Assembly (NCBI GenBank): GCA_964389755.1
Contig: CAYMEW010000009.1
Coordinates: 1 to 64,000 of the forward strand
From: JBBSUQ01 sp964389755
GTDB lineage: Bacteria; Bacteroidota; Bacteroidia; Flavobacteriales_D; Crocinitomicaceae
DNA length: 64,000 nt
Direction: 5' to 3'
Shown: piece by piece, positions 42,664 through 51,803 of the stretch
Numbering within the stretch: the first letter of the stretch is position 1
Layout of the letters: each line of letters begins with the position of its first letter
Translations under genes and position numbers: made by a program
Notes under the pieces: model-generated
What the model saw: the letters and a program-made list of their open reading frames with translations, nothing else
Databases searched by the model: none
Told to the model about the DNA's origin: nothing

Positions 42664-43689
42664 TTACAAGCGTTCGCGTATCAGGCTCTCGAGCCCTTGA
42701 ATGAACAAAGGATGATCGTTACAACTCGGTACGAGTTGAACTTTTTCACCGCCGTGTTCCTCGAAAATTTCCTGGTATTCGTCCCCGATCTCGATGATCG
42801 TTTCCAGGCAGTCGGCCACAAATGCCGGGCTGAATGCAAGGATCTTTTTCTTACCTTCCTTCGCAAGTTGCGCTACTACTTCGTCGGAAAAGGGCGTGAG
42901 CCATTCTTTATCGAGGCGCGACTGGAAACAAACGGTGTAATCTTCTTCGCGGATGCCGAGTTTCGACGCCAGCAGGCGCGTGGTGGCATAACTGGTTGCT
43001 TTGTAACAAAACTTGTTGGAATCGTTGATCTCGGTTTCACAGGGATGATCTTCGCAGAGGTCGTTCCCTTCATATACTTTGTCCACCTGTCGTCTGGGGA
43101 GGCCGTGATAAGAAAACAGGATATGGTCGTAATCGGAAAGTTCGAATTGACGGGCATTGTCGATCAGCGAATCGATGTAGCCTTCATTATCCCAGAACTG
43201 GCTCACCACGCTAATTTCGGGAATAACCCACCACTTTCGGATGATCTTCAGCGCCTTTTCAATGGCCGATCCGCTGGAAGCACTGGCGTACTGTGGAAAA
43301 AGCGGAATAATCACGAGTTTGTCGTAACCGGCCTTTTGCATTCTTCCCAGTACACTTTCCATCGACGGATTTTGATAGCGCATCGCGAATTCCACAGTTA
43401 CATTATCTGCGGCCAGCAGTTCCTGCAGTTTATCCCGAACCGTTTGAGTATAGGTGAGCAGGGGAGACGTGCCGTTTCCATGTTTCCACAACTTTTGATA
43501 GATTTTGGAAGATTTGGAAGTCCGGAAGGGAACGATAATACCGTTTACAAGCAGTTTGCGCCCGAGCCACGGGATGTCGATCACGCGCGGATCGTTCAGA
43601 AATTCACTCAGGTATGTGCGCACGTCCTTTTTCGAAGGGCTGTCCGGTGTACCGAGTTGGATCAATAGAACTCCGGTTTTTTGTTTCAT
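42664..43689 (-). CDS. hemH: Ferrochelatase
   Basis: HemH inserts ferrous iron into protoporphyrin IX, the final step of heme synthesis. The 341-residue length is usual. Visible motifs are GVLLIQLGTPDSPSKKDVRTYL at the N-terminus, VIIPLFPQYASASSGSA, the catalytic histidine in LFSYHGLPRRQ, and the C-terminal SPAFVADCLETIIEI. CEDHPCETE and CYKATSYATT are typical. It is third in a minus-strand group after the ABC exporter and the solute-binding-like gene, with a 5-base gap. Together with hemN and the cco genes it supplies heme for the oxidase. Confidence 0.97.
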   Translation of the reverse strand: MKQKTGVLLIQLGTPDSPSKKDVRTYLSEFLNDPRVIDIPWLGRKLLVNGIIVPFRTSKSSKIYQKLWKHGNGTSPLLTYTQTVRDKLQELLAADNVTVEFAMRYQNPSMESVLGRMQKAGYDKLVIIPLFPQYASASSGSAIEKALKIIRKWWVIPEISVVSQFWDNEGYIDSLIDNARQFELSDYDHILFSYHGLPRRQVDKVYEGNDLCEDHPCETEINDSNKFCYKATSYATTRLLASKLGIREEDYTVCFQSRLDKEWLTPFSDEVVAQLAKEGKKKILAFSPAFVADCLETIIEIGDEYQEIFEEHGGEKVQLVPSCNDHPLFIQGLESLIRERL

Positions 43690-43694
43690 TTCGT

Positions 43695-44555
43695 TTAGAA
43701 CAGTTTTTTACGCCAGTCAGCGCTTTCTTCTTCACTTATCAGTCCGAGTTTACGCAGGTAACTCACCGTTTTTTCAAAGGCCAGCGGGTATTCGATTCCC
43801 TTGTAGTTCCACTCCGTTTCGATCAGCCAGTTGGAAACCTGTCCACTGCGTAAGTTATAGCGCCAGGCAATGATTTCGGCAATCTCCGGGGTTTCTTTCA
43901 TTTGCAGTGCGCGCTCACCCACAATCTGGCACATCTGCTGCAACAATTCGGGATATTTGTCCAGGATCTCCTGGCGAACGGCGATCACGAAACAGGGCCA
44001 CGGGGTGATTACCTCGTCGATGTAGCGGCATTTTTTTTGTTCCGTAAACGGAAAGGTCGTGTATTTTTCCCACAAAAAAGCCTGGGCCTGGTCGTTTTCA
44101 AGTGCCCAAAGCCCGCCGTATACATCACCGATCACGTTGAACTTCAGTTTGCCGGTATCCCAGCCTTCCTGGTCCGCCTTGACGTAAGACATCAGGTGTG
44201 AACCCGAACCTTCGCGTGAAATGGCAAATGTCTGGTTTTCCAGTTGAGAAACCTGGTGAATATCCGAATGGTAGGGAACGTGAATTCCCCAGCGGAGCGG
44301 GCTCGTTACATAAACATGAATGATCTTTGCATCGAGTCCCTGCAGAATGGCCCGCGTGATTCCTTCGGTGAGCAAAACGGCTATATCGAGCGAACCGGTG
44401 TCCAGCCCGCGGATCATTTGTCCCGTTCCGCCGGTCATATCGCTCCAGTGCAGGTCGAGACCGATCTTTGAGAATAGACCATCTTCGATGGCAAGTCTCC
44501 AGGGCAGGTTAAAATGCTCCGGAACGCCGCCTATTTTAAGTCCAACATTATTCAT
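43695..44555 (-). CDS. Solute-binding-like (NMT1/THI5 family) protein without signal peptide
   Basis: A 286-residue protein with the periplasmic-binding fold of the NMT1/THI5 or SsuA group: GGVPEHFNLPWRLAIEDGLF, GGTGQMIRGLDTGSLDIAVLLTEG and FAISREGSGSHL. Usual members bind a ligand outside the membrane for an ABC importer. Here no signal peptide or lipobox precedes the domain and no importer permease is nearby, so it is probably cytosolic. It overlaps the end of the upstream ABC exporter gene by 8 bases if started at ATG 44555 (MNNVGLKIGG; 44564 is an alternative). Ligand unknown. Confidence 0.75.
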   Translation of the reverse strand: MNNVGLKIGGVPEHFNLPWRLAIEDGLFSKIGLDLHWSDMTGGTGQMIRGLDTGSLDIAVLLTEGITRAILQGLDAKIIHVYVTSPLRWGIHVPYHSDIHQVSQLENQTFAISREGSGSHLMSYVKADQEGWDTGKLKFNVIGDVYGGLWALENDQAQAFLWEKYTTFPFTEQKKCRYIDEVITPWPCFVIAVRQEILDKYPELLQQMCQIVGERALQMKETPEIAEIIAWRYNLRSGQVSNWLIETEWNYKGIEYPLAFEKTVSYLRKLGLISEEESADWRKKLF

Positions 44556-46329
44556 TGCGTTCATTTTGTTCGGAAAACTGCATTTCGAAAAGTCGCCGGT
44601 AATACCCGTCTTCCAGTGCAAGGAGTTCCTGGTGTGTTCCGGTTTCCATAATCTCGCCGCTTTCCATCACCACGATCTTATCAGCTTTCTGAATGGTTGA
44701 AAGTCGGTGCGCGATCACGATGGAGGTACGACCAACGGTCAGTTTATCCGTTGCTTTCTGAATGAGTTCTTCCGATTCGGTGTCAATACTTGAGGTGGCT
44801 TCATCCAGGATCAGGATCTTGGGATCGTAAACGTAAGCCCGAATAAAGGAAAGCAGCTGTCGCTGGCCCACCGATAGCACGCCGCCGCGTTCTCCCACGT
44901 GATAATCGTAGTCGCCCGGCAGACGCATAATGAATTCATGGGCACCAACGGCCTTTGCGGCTTCGATGACCTGTTCGCGGCTGATCTCCGGATCGTTCAG
45001 TGTAATGTTATTGAGAATGGTATCCGAAAACAGGAAGACATCCTGCAAAACAATAGCGATGTTACTTCGCAGATACGCCAGTTGCAGGTCGCGGATATCC
45101 GTGTCACCGATGCAAATGCTACCCTGCTGATATTCGTAAAACCGGCCGATGAGGTTTACAATCGAGGATTTTCCGGCGCCCGTTGCTCCTACAAAGGCTA
45201 CCGTCTTACCGGCTTCGATCCGCAGGTTGATGTTCTTCAGAACCCATTCTTCATTGTTGTAAGCGAAATAAACATTCTTAAACTCGATATCACGCTTAAA
45301 ATCGCAAGTGGTAACGGCACCTTCGTCCTGGATGTGATCGGAAACGTCAAGTGTTTCGAAAACGCGTTCGGCACGGACGGTTCCCCGTTGCAGGATGTTG
45401 AACTTATCAGCCATTTGTCGGATCGGGCGGAAAAGCATGTAGATCCAGAGCGTGAATCCCATGATCTCTCCGAACATCAGGCGAATGTCCTGGTCGGAGC
45501 GACCTTCCACGCGCACCAGCACGTAAACCAGCAAGAGTGCTACGGACAGCGAACTCAGTAGTTCGACTACCGGGAAAAAGATCGAGTTGGCCCACACGGC
45601 GTTGATATGCGCCTGGCGGTGACCTTTGTTGATCTCGCGAAACTGTTCATATTCCTGTTCCTGCCGGTTGAAAAGTTGCACGATGTTCATCCCGACGAGG
45701 CGTTCCTGTACGAAAGTATTCAATTTGTTCACCTGCAATCGTTCGAGCTGGAAAGACTTTTGCATGGCACGTGCGAAAATGCGGGTTGCCACGAGCAGGA
45801 TCGGGACCGAGATCAGGCACATGAGCGCCAGTTTCCAGTTTACAATGAACATGCCGGCAAGGATGGCAAGGAGCATGAGCATATCGCCCATCATGGCAAA
45901 TAAGCCTGCGGAAAATACTTCGGAGATCGCTTCGAGGTCTGAAACCACGCGTGTAACGAGCGACCCGATGGATGTCTTGTCAAAATAACGCATCCGGAAA
46001 CTCAAAATATGCGCGAAAAGCTTTTGGCGAATATCCTTAATAATGTCCTGCGCCAGTAAGTTTGAATAATACGCGGAAATAAACTGGAAAACACCCTCCA
46101 GGAGCAATAGCCCGATCAGCAGGAGCGACCACATAAATAGCATGTGTCCGTCCGGGCTCTGCATCACGTACCTGTCGATCATGATTTTGATGAGAAAAGG
46201 ACGCGCCGGTCCGATGAAAGCGAGCAGGATCGTTGTCAGCAGAGCGATGGTGAAAACCAGCCTGTAAGGCTTCGTATAGGATACGAGTCTCCGGAAGATT
46301 TTCGTGTTCATTTTCGGTTTTTCCGCCAT
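44548..46329 (-). CDS. ABC exporter, fused permease and ATPase (MsbA/MdlB-like)
   Basis: A 593-residue half-transporter that works as a dimer in the inner membrane. A six-helix transmembrane domain (residues about 20-315) is followed by the ATPase: Walker A GATGAGKSS, Q-loop VLQDVFLFSDT, and signature VLSVGQRQL, with Walker B ILILDEATSSID and the switch His in IVIAHRLST. The signature is LSVGQ rather than LSGGQ. Substrate could be lipid or drug; MsbA versus a multidrug exporter cannot be told. A consensus -7 box (46335-46342) immediately precedes the ATG. The next gene overlaps its end. Confidence 0.93.
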   Translation of the reverse strand: MAEKPKMNTKIFRRLVSYTKPYRLVFTIALLTTILLAFIGPARPFLIKIMIDRYVMQSPDGHMLFMWSLLLIGLLLLEGVFQFISAYYSNLLAQDIIKDIRQKLFAHILSFRMRYFDKTSIGSLVTRVVSDLEAISEVFSAGLFAMMGDMLMLLAILAGMFIVNWKLALMCLISVPILLVATRIFARAMQKSFQLERLQVNKLNTFVQERLVGMNIVQLFNRQEQEYEQFREINKGHRQAHINAVWANSIFFPVVELLSSLSVALLLVYVLVRVEGRSDQDIRLMFGEIMGFTLWIYMLFRPIRQMADKFNILQRGTVRAERVFETLDVSDHIQDEGAVTTCDFKRDIEFKNVYFAYNNEEWVLKNINLRIEAGKTVAFVGATGAGKSSIVNLIGRFYEYQQGSICIGDTDIRDLQLAYLRSNIAIVLQDVFLFSDTILNNITLNDPEISREQVIEAAKAVGAHEFIMRLPGDYDYHVGERGGVLSVGQRQLLSFIRAYVYDPKILILDEATSSIDTESEELIQKATDKLTVGRTSIVIAHRLSTIQKADKIVVMESGEIMETGTHQELLALEDGYYRRLFEMQFSEQNERNE

Positions 46330-46334
46330 GGCTG

Positions 46335-46342
46335 CAAATTTA
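46335..46342 (-). promoter_or_regulatory. Bacteroidota -7 promoter box, ABC exporter
   Basis: TAAATTTG on the minus strand matches TAnnTTTG exactly and ends five bases before the ATG at 46329; a nearly leaderless transcript is predicted. Confidence 0.6.
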
Positions 46343-46442
46343 CGTTAATTTTAAAGTTTCGGCTCGATTTTGCAGGATCCAAATCCTGTTTTTTTTTGAA
46401 TTCTTAACCTGCTCTTTCGCCGCACGATCACAAAATTTCACG

Positions 46443-46450
46443 TAATTTTA
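46443..46450 (+). promoter_or_regulatory. Near-consensus -7 box, upp
   Basis: TAATTTTA differs from TAnnTTTG only at the last base. It overlaps an in-frame ATG at 46450, which argues for the later upp start at 46468. Confidence 0.45.
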
Positions 46451-46467
46451 TGCGAAATAAAACAGGT

Positions 46468-47115
46468 ATGGTCCACAACATTTCAGCCCAGAATTCTATT
46501 TTCAACACGTACCTTGCTGAACTAAGGGATGTTAATGTTCAGAAAGACCCCATGCGCTTTCGCAGGAACCTGGAACGAATTGCCGAAATAATTGGGTACG
46601 AACTCTCTAAAAAACTCGAGTATGTTCAGGCAGAAGTCACCACGCCGCTCGGAACGGCGCAAACGAGTCTTCTGAAATCGCAACCCGTCCTGGCGACCAT
46701 CCTTCGGGCGGGGCTCGCTATGCACCAGGGTCTGCTCAATTACTTCGACCAGGCCGAAAGTGCTTTCGTTTCGGCATATCGCAAGCATACCACGGAAGAA
46801 GTTTTTGATATTCACGTGGAATACATCGCAGCACCCGAACTCGATCATAAAACACTCATCATCAGTGATCCGATGCTTGCAACGGGCAGTTCCATGCTGA
46901 CTGTTTACAAGGCTTTGCTCAAGCACGGCAAACCGGCGCGTGTGATCATCGTATCGGCAATTGCGGCACCGGAGGCCATCGAATTTCTCAAAAAGCATCT
47001 TCCCGTGAGCACGGAGATCTGGGTAGGAGCGGTAGACGATGAACTTACGGCACAATCCTACATTGTTCCGGGACTCGGCGATGCCGGTGACCTGGCTTAT
47101 GGCATAAAAATCTGA
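46468..47115 (+). CDS. upp: Uracil phosphoribosyltransferase
   Basis: A 215-residue cytosolic salvage enzyme that makes UMP from uracil and PRPP. The PRPP-binding motif is IISDPMLATGSSM, the N-terminal NTYLAELRD is present, and the uracil-site region YIVPGLGDAGDLAYG closes the protein, as in the family. The start ATG 46468 (MVHNISAQN) is preferred because the ATG at 46450 overlaps the likely -7 box. A membrane protein gene follows after 12 bases. Confidence 0.96.
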   Translation: MVHNISAQNSIFNTYLAELRDVNVQKDPMRFRRNLERIAEIIGYELSKKLEYVQAEVTTPLGTAQTSLLKSQPVLATILRAGLAMHQGLLNYFDQAESAFVSAYRKHTTEEVFDIHVEYIAAPELDHKTLIISDPMLATGSSMLTVYKALLKHGKPARVIIVSAIAAPEAIEFLKKHLPVSTEIWVGAVDDELTAQSYIVPGLGDAGDLAYGIKI

Positions 47116-47127
47116 TGAACTGAACGT

Positions 47128-47589
47128 ATGGTCTGGGCAAAAATTACATCGTTATTCTTTCTGGCAACTTTTAAGTTCCTGTTTGCGCCTTACGTGGGTA
47201 TGAAGATGGATCTGAATTATGTGGAAACCTTCTTTATCTGCATTTCGGGTGCTACCCTAAGTTCGGCAGTATTTTACTTTAGTTCCGAATACTTCATGAA
47301 GCGTGCGCGGATCAAACGTCGTGAAAAACGGGAGAACGCCCTGCGGATGGGAATGGAATTCAAGGAGCCGAAGAAATTTACCCGCGTCAACAAGGCGATC
47401 ATCTGGCTGAAACGCAAACTGGGTATTTATGGAATTTGCTTTTACGTTCCGCTTTTCCTGTCCATTCCGATCGGGAGTATTATTGTCGCGAAGTTTTACG
47501 GCAGACTCAAAAAGACTTTTCCGCTGATTTTACTCGGTATTTGCCTGAATGGCTTTATTCTCACAGCCTTGTCGTACCTGTTTTTATAG
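47128..47589 (+). CDS. Small membrane protein, function unknown
   Basis: A 153-residue protein that I do not recognise. It has about four hydrophobic helices (near residues 5-25, 33-51, 101-120 and 130-153) separated by a very basic cytosolic loop (KRARIKRREKREN, then KKFTRVNKAIIWLKRKLG). It lies between upp and the YjjG-like gene, with gaps of 12 and 9 bases, so it is probably in the same transcript. No enzymatic motif is visible. Confidence 0.7.
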   Translation: MVWAKITSLFFLATFKFLFAPYVGMKMDLNYVETFFICISGATLSSAVFYFSSEYFMKRARIKRREKRENALRMGMEFKEPKKFTRVNKAIIWLKRKLGIYGICFYVPLFLSIPIGSIIVAKFYGRLKKTFPLILLGICLNGFILTALSYLFL

Positions 47590-47598
47590 ACTAAAAAC

Positions 47599-48309
47599 AT
47601 GGAAAAACACCTCTTTTTTGACCTCGACCGAACCCTTTGGGATTTTGAACGGAATTCCAAAACAGCCCTGCGACAGATCTTTAACGAAAGCGGACTGCAT
47701 TCGAAAATTAAGAATTTCTACGATTTTCTGAATACCTACAAGCGCATCAACCACGAACTTTGGGTGGATTACGCCAAAGGAAAAGTGGAGAAGTCCGTGT
47801 TGCGCATAGCGCGGTTTGAACGTACGCTCGATGCATTTAAAATCCAAGATGCGGAACTCGCTGCTCACATGGACGGTGAATACCTGCGGATCTCTCCTAT
47901 GCAGAAAAACCTTTTCCCTGGTACGATCGAAACGCTGGAAGAACTGAAACGGAATAATTACCGCATGCATATCATTACCAATGGTTTTCGGGAAGTACAA
48001 CACATAAAACTCGAGAACTGCGGACTGAGTGCATTTTTTGACGTGGTCGTATGCTCCGAAGAAGTGGGGAAGAACAAACCCGACCCGGCGATCTTCCACC
48101 ATAGTCTGGAAAAGGCGGGTGCAAAACTGGACCATTCGGTCATGATCGGCGATGACCTGACTGCCGATATTGGCGGATCTTCGAAAATAGGGATGAAAAA
48201 CGTGCTGTTCGACCCAGAAGAGCACTTTCGGAATTATTCCGGGGATTACCGAATTCGGAGGCTGGATGAACTTCCGGCCCTGCTTCCCTGGGTTTTTAGA
48301 CAGAATTAA
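47599..48309 (+). CDS. HAD hydrolase, YjjG-type nucleotidase
   Basis: A 236-residue cytosolic haloacid-dehalogenase-family phosphatase. Motif I is FFDLDRTLWDFE, with nucleophile Asp8 and general acid Asp10; LWDFE is the mark of YjjG-like pyrimidine nucleotidases, which clear non-canonical nucleotides. Motif II lies in HIITNGF, motif III in Lys of GKNKPDPAIF, and motif IV in MIGDDLTADIGG. Its location after upp fits a role in pyrimidine nucleotide balance. It converges on the next gene with a four-base tail overlap. Confidence 0.88.
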   Translation: MEKHLFFDLDRTLWDFERNSKTALRQIFNESGLHSKIKNFYDFLNTYKRINHELWVDYAKGKVEKSVLRIARFERTLDAFKIQDAELAAHMDGEYLRISPMQKNLFPGTIETLEELKRNNYRMHIITNGFREVQHIKLENCGLSAFFDVVVCSEEVGKNKPDPAIFHHSLEKAGAKLDHSVMIGDDLTADIGGSSKIGMKNVLFDPEEHFRNYSGDYRIRRLDELPALLPWVFRQN

Positions 48310-48761
48310 AGCCTGTACAATTTCAGCTTTTGGGGCTTATCGCTTTCACGCAGGTAGATCAGGATTTTCATTTTACGTTTGTTGAAAAAACAGAACTTGT
48401 AACGAATCCGTTCCGGCATTTCATTTTCAATGTTGATGAAGTCAAGTTTACGGCCGTTCGCCACGAAGCGGTAAACCGTATTTGTATTGAGGGAATCCTG
48501 TTGCGGCGTTTCGAGTTTAAGACTCAGGTTTTTGTTAACATTCACAACAGTGATTGTTTCCACGAGGATGCTGTCGCCAACCGTATTGGTACGGTAACCT
48601 TTTCCCGTTAAGGTATTACCGTTCATCTGCCAGATCGCGTATCCGGTTCCTTCTTTGTATTTCCAGGTTCCGGGCAGGTGACGCGCTTTCCCGCCGATCT
48701 GGGCATTTCCGGCCAGCGAGATCAGCAAGGTTAAAAACAGGATGAATTTAGCGGATGCCAT
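48306..48761 (-). CDS. Small secreted protein (lipocalin-like, DUF6265-type)
   Basis: A 151-residue protein with a signal peptide (cut near AGNAQ) and a single beta-rich domain: LPGTWKYKEGTGYAIWQMNG, GDSILVETITV, NTVYRFVANGRKLDFINIE. It resembles the small lipocalin-like DUF6265 group; the ligand is unknown. It is the last gene of the osmC - rlmB - GT39-like operon. I start at ATG 48761, which overlaps the end of the preceding gene by 14 bases; a longer frame runs deep into that gene and lacks a signal peptide. Confidence 0.65.
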   Translation of the reverse strand: MASAKFILFLTLLISLAGNAQIGGKARHLPGTWKYKEGTGYAIWQMNGNTLTGKGYRTNTVGDSILVETITVVNVNKNLSLKLETPQQDSLNTNTVYRFVANGRKLDFINIENEMPERIRYKFCFFNKRKMKILIYLRESDKPQKLKLYRL

Positions 48762-50565
48762 AAAATGTAAGATTCGTAAGTTCAAGTTTATTTTTTCCGA
48801 CGTTGTAAATATATCCATGGATAACATCATCCGGACGGATTTGTTCGGGCAGGCGGAAGGGCACGTAGAACTTCTCAGGTTGGTCTTCCCGGCTTAGTCG
48901 GGCGCAGTCGAGGGCCTCGTAAAGAACAGGCTCCTCATTTTCATTCTGAAGCAGTGATCCGTTTCGCTCGGCAGTCACCACAATGAAGCAATCTTCGTTT
49001 CCGTGACGCACCCCCTCGTATTCGGCCACAAAATAACGATAGGCAGCGTGTTGGAGAAATTCATTCGCATCCAGGCGGAAATCCGCACAGAACTCCGCGC
49101 TGTCATTCACGGGGAAAGATGGTTTAATCGTTAAAGAAACGGCTAGTTCGGGAGCTTTGTCTTCCCCTTTGGCATACAAAAAATACGCACCGTTCGGGTA
49201 CAGTTCTTCCTCGATCAGCACCGGGTATTTTCGCCGTATGACTTCGCAATACGCCAGCCGGTGAAAGTTGTTTGTCCAGCAATACGTGAAAAAGGCTTTG
49301 TCGGAGCGCTGCACGCGTTCATGCAGGCGAAACACCGTTTCCGGATTCGTCCAGTCGGTGATCGGTTCCTGGCGATCGCGCTTCAGGTAATAGTTGAGGT
49401 AAGCGACATCACACGTATTGATCGCATAGTCGATGGAATTGTTTCCGTTGATCGCTTCCTCGGTTTCAATGTCGGCCGCGATCTGTTTAAACACACCGTT
49501 GGGAGTCGGTTCGAGAAAACCTGCGAAAAAAACGGTGTGGATCGTAAAAACGATGGCAGGCACGAGAATTGCTTCAATGCGTAACTGCCTGCTCGCTCCG
49601 CCTGCAAAAATTCCTGCCAGGAAAAGCGGAAGGGTGAAAATCATGACCGTTTCGCGCAAAATAGGTGTGTACAGCACTGAAACGAGGTGGGCGAGGAGGT
49701 AAACGGCTACAAACCAACTGAGGGTCCACCAGCGGAAAAATCGCGCATGACCGGCGCGGCGTAAAAGTCCGTATAATAAATAAGCGAGTCCGAAGACAAG
49801 TAAAATCCACGAGTTGTTGAAAAGTTCGCGAAAAAAAACAAAAAGCCACGAAGGAGCGGGAGCCGCAAGCCACCCGAGTCCGCCCTGTGAGAGGTGAACC
49901 AACGTTACCGGAATATGCGGGATGAACAGCAGTACGGAGGCAATTCCGCAAAGAATAACGGCCATCCGTCGTCGGATAAAGAAAAGTGAAACAAGCCCGA
50001 GGATTCCCACTGCGAGGAATGCGAAATAATGGGAGTACATGGCGCCTGCAAGTCCGCAGACCAGTACCAGGTACCAGTAAAACGGAAGTTTTTCGCGGTC
50101 GCGGATATGTACCAGTGCCCAAAAGGCCAGCAGCAGGAAAAAAAGTCCGGAATTGTACGGCCTTGCATAAGTGGTATTAATGATGAAATAATCGAGCGTG
50201 CAAAAGAACGAAAGGACGAACAGCCCGGCATTCCGCGAATGTACGAAGCGACAGATCCGGTAGATCAGGATGCAGTTCAGGACAAAGAAAAGCAGGGAAG
50301 TGGCACGGATCGACCATTCGCTTTCGCCGAAAATGCGAACCCAACCCCACAAAAAAGCCTGGTAAAAAGCCGGGTGCATATCCCCGTATTTCACCCCGGT
50401 ATTCCAGAAGTCGAGCCAGCTTACGGGACGCGTGCGCCACCAGGCACTGAGTTCGTCGTTTGAAAGACTTTGGAACTCGATAAACAGCAGACGCAGTATC
50501 AATCCGAGACCGAGCAGGATCAAAAACCAGGCATGTGCCCGGAAAAATGTCCGCACCTTAGCCAT
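48748..50565 (-). CDS. GT39-like membrane glycosyltransferase
   Basis: A 605-residue multi-pass membrane protein. Around twelve helices fill residues 10-385, and the early periplasmic loop carries SLSNDELSAWWRT, the acidic motif (Asp-Glu) of PMT/ArnT-type (GT-C) glycosyltransferases that use polyprenyl-linked sugars. The C-terminal 220 residues are a soluble, beta-rich domain outside the membrane. It may glycosylate a lipid or protein in the envelope. ATG 50565 overlaps the rlmB stop by 8 bases and is preferred over 50589. Acceptor unknown. Confidence 0.8.
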   Translation of the reverse strand: MAKVRTFFRAHAWFLILLGLGLILRLLFIEFQSLSNDELSAWWRTRPVSWLDFWNTGVKYGDMHPAFYQAFLWGWVRIFGESEWSIRATSLLFFVLNCILIYRICRFVHSRNAGLFVLSFFCTLDYFIINTTYARPYNSGLFFLLLAFWALVHIRDREKLPFYWYLVLVCGLAGAMYSHYFAFLAVGILGLVSLFFIRRRMAVILCGIASVLLFIPHIPVTLVHLSQGGLGWLAAPAPSWLFVFFRELFNNSWILLVFGLAYLLYGLLRRAGHARFFRWWTLSWFVAVYLLAHLVSVLYTPILRETVMIFTLPLFLAGIFAGGASRQLRIEAILVPAIVFTIHTVFFAGFLEPTPNGVFKQIAADIETEEAINGNNSIDYAINTCDVAYLNYYLKRDRQEPITDWTNPETVFRLHERVQRSDKAFFTYCWTNNFHRLAYCEVIRRKYPVLIEEELYPNGAYFLYAKGEDKAPELAVSLTIKPSFPVNDSAEFCADFRLDANEFLQHAAYRYFVAEYEGVRHGNEDCFIVVTAERNGSLLQNENEEPVLYEALDCARLSREDQPEKFYVPFRLPEQIRPDDVIHGYIYNVGKNKLELTNLTFYGIR

Positions 50566-51331
50566 ACAGTTCCTGTCGTGTTTTTTCATACAGGATCATA
50601 CCTGTTGCAACTCCCACGTTCAGCGAAGCGATCTCACCACGCAGCGGAATGCGTCCGGAAATGTCGCACATGTTCAGCAGGTCATTCGTAATTCCGTCTT
50701 CTTCCGAACCCATGATGATGGCTACCGAACCGCGCAGGTTCACTTCATAAAGCGGTACACTGGATTTTTCGGTGCAGGCCACGAGTCGCAAACCGCTTTG
50801 TTGCAGGTAGAACAGCGAGTTCTTCAGGTTATCGGTTTTGCAAACGGGAATCCGGTTCAGTGCACCGGCAGAAGTTTTTACTGCGTCGGCTGTTACGAGT
50901 GCAGAACCTTTGGACGGGATCAGGATCGCATCCACACCCTGGCATTCGGCAGTACGCGCGATCGCACCGAAATTGCGCACGTCCGTGATGCGGTCCAGCA
51001 CCAGGATATTCGGTTTTTTACCCGCTTCGAGCATCGCGTCTACAAATCCTTCCACTTCATGATATTCCACCGGGGAAACGTAGGCGATCACTCCCTGGTG
51101 ATTTTTTTCGGTCACGCGATCCAGTTTCTGAACCGGTACGTATTGTAACTGGAATTGCTTGCCTGTTAGTGCTTCGCGCAATTCCTGGAACAAGTCCTTC
51201 TGGATTCCTTTGGCGATAAGGATGCGATTGATCTCGCGTTCGGCCTGGATGGCCTCAATGACTGCACGAACTCCGAAAATGATGTTCTCATCTTCTTTTC
51301 GTGGGTGTTTTTTGAATGATTCGCGCTGCAT
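50558..51331 (-). CDS. rlmB: 23S rRNA (guanosine-2'-O-)-methyltransferase RlmB
   Basis: A 257-residue SPOUT-class methyltransferase. The N-terminal substrate-binding domain (IIFGVRAVIEAIQ) leads to the knotted SAM domain: ILVLDRITDVRNFGAIARTAE, VAIIMGSEEDGI, and CDISGRIPLRGEIASLNVGVATG, the three SPOUT motifs. RlmB methylates G2251 of 23S rRNA. It lies 4 bases after the OsmC-family gene. A possible other assignment would be a tRNA SpoU methylase, but the N-terminal domain favours RlmB. Confidence 0.92.
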   Translation of the reverse strand: MQRESFKKHPRKEDENIIFGVRAVIEAIQAEREINRILIAKGIQKDLFQELREALTGKQFQLQYVPVQKLDRVTEKNHQGVIAYVSPVEYHEVEGFVDAMLEAGKKPNILVLDRITDVRNFGAIARTAECQGVDAILIPSKGSALVTADAVKTSAGALNRIPVCKTDNLKNSLFYLQQSGLRLVACTEKSSVPLYEVNLRGSVAIIMGSEEDGITNDLLNMCDISGRIPLRGEIASLNVGVATGMILYEKTRQELYG

Positions 51332-51335
51332 GTTA

Positions 51336-51740
51336 TTAATAATTTAGATCGTAAGTGACTTTGACGTCTTTGCTTAGAGAATGCTGTACCGGGCATGCCT
51401 TGCCCGCACGAACTACCTTTTCGAAAGTAGCTTCGTCCCAGCCATTTGCCGAAAAGTCCATTTTGAGAATGATCTCCCCGATCCGACGCGGGTTGGATTC
51501 CATGATCTTCGTAACATCCACCTCCGCTCCTTTGAAGGGAATCCCGTGATTGTCGCAGTAGATTCCCATGATCGTCAGCATGCAGGAAGCGAGTGCCGAA
51601 GCCACGAGATCGGTCGGTGAAAAGAGTTCGCCCCGTCCGTTGTTATCAACCGGTGCGTCGGTCTCAATGACCGAACCCGAACGAAGGTGTTCGGAACGTG
51701 TCCGCAAATGCGGAATATAACTTACATGTGCAGTTGCCAT
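51336..51740 (-). CDS. OsmC family protein
   Basis: A 134-residue cytosolic protein of the OsmC/Ohr fold. The two conserved cysteines are in ALASCMLTIMGIY and in VRAGKACPVQHSLS, with the family segment FSPTDLVASALASC. OsmC proteins are thiol-dependent peroxidases that reduce organic hydroperoxides. The gene heads a minus-strand operon with rlmB. Ohr versus OsmC cannot be decided from length alone; the SPTDLV segment leans to OsmC/YhfA types. Confidence 0.9.
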   Translation of the reverse strand: MATAHVSYIPHLRTRSEHLRSGSVIETDAPVDNNGRGELFSPTDLVASALASCMLTIMGIYCDNHGIPFKGAEVDVTKIMESNPRRIGEIILKMDFSANGWDEATFEKVVRAGKACPVQHSLSKDVKVTYDLNY

Positions 51741-51788
51741 AATTGCTAATTACCTGGTTCGTAAAACGCTTCTTTGTTACGAATAATG

Positions 51789-51796
51789 TAACTTTG
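51789..51796 (+). promoter_or_regulatory. Bacteroidota -7 promoter box, beta-barrel gene and lipA
   Basis: TAACTTTG matches TAnnTTTG exactly, seven bases before the ATG at 51804, so the leader would be about three bases. Confidence 0.6.
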
Positions 51797-51803
51797 TAAT
51801 ACG

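Noticed and set aside
42697..43668. 323-codon plus-strand frame
   Set aside because: Antisense to hemH.
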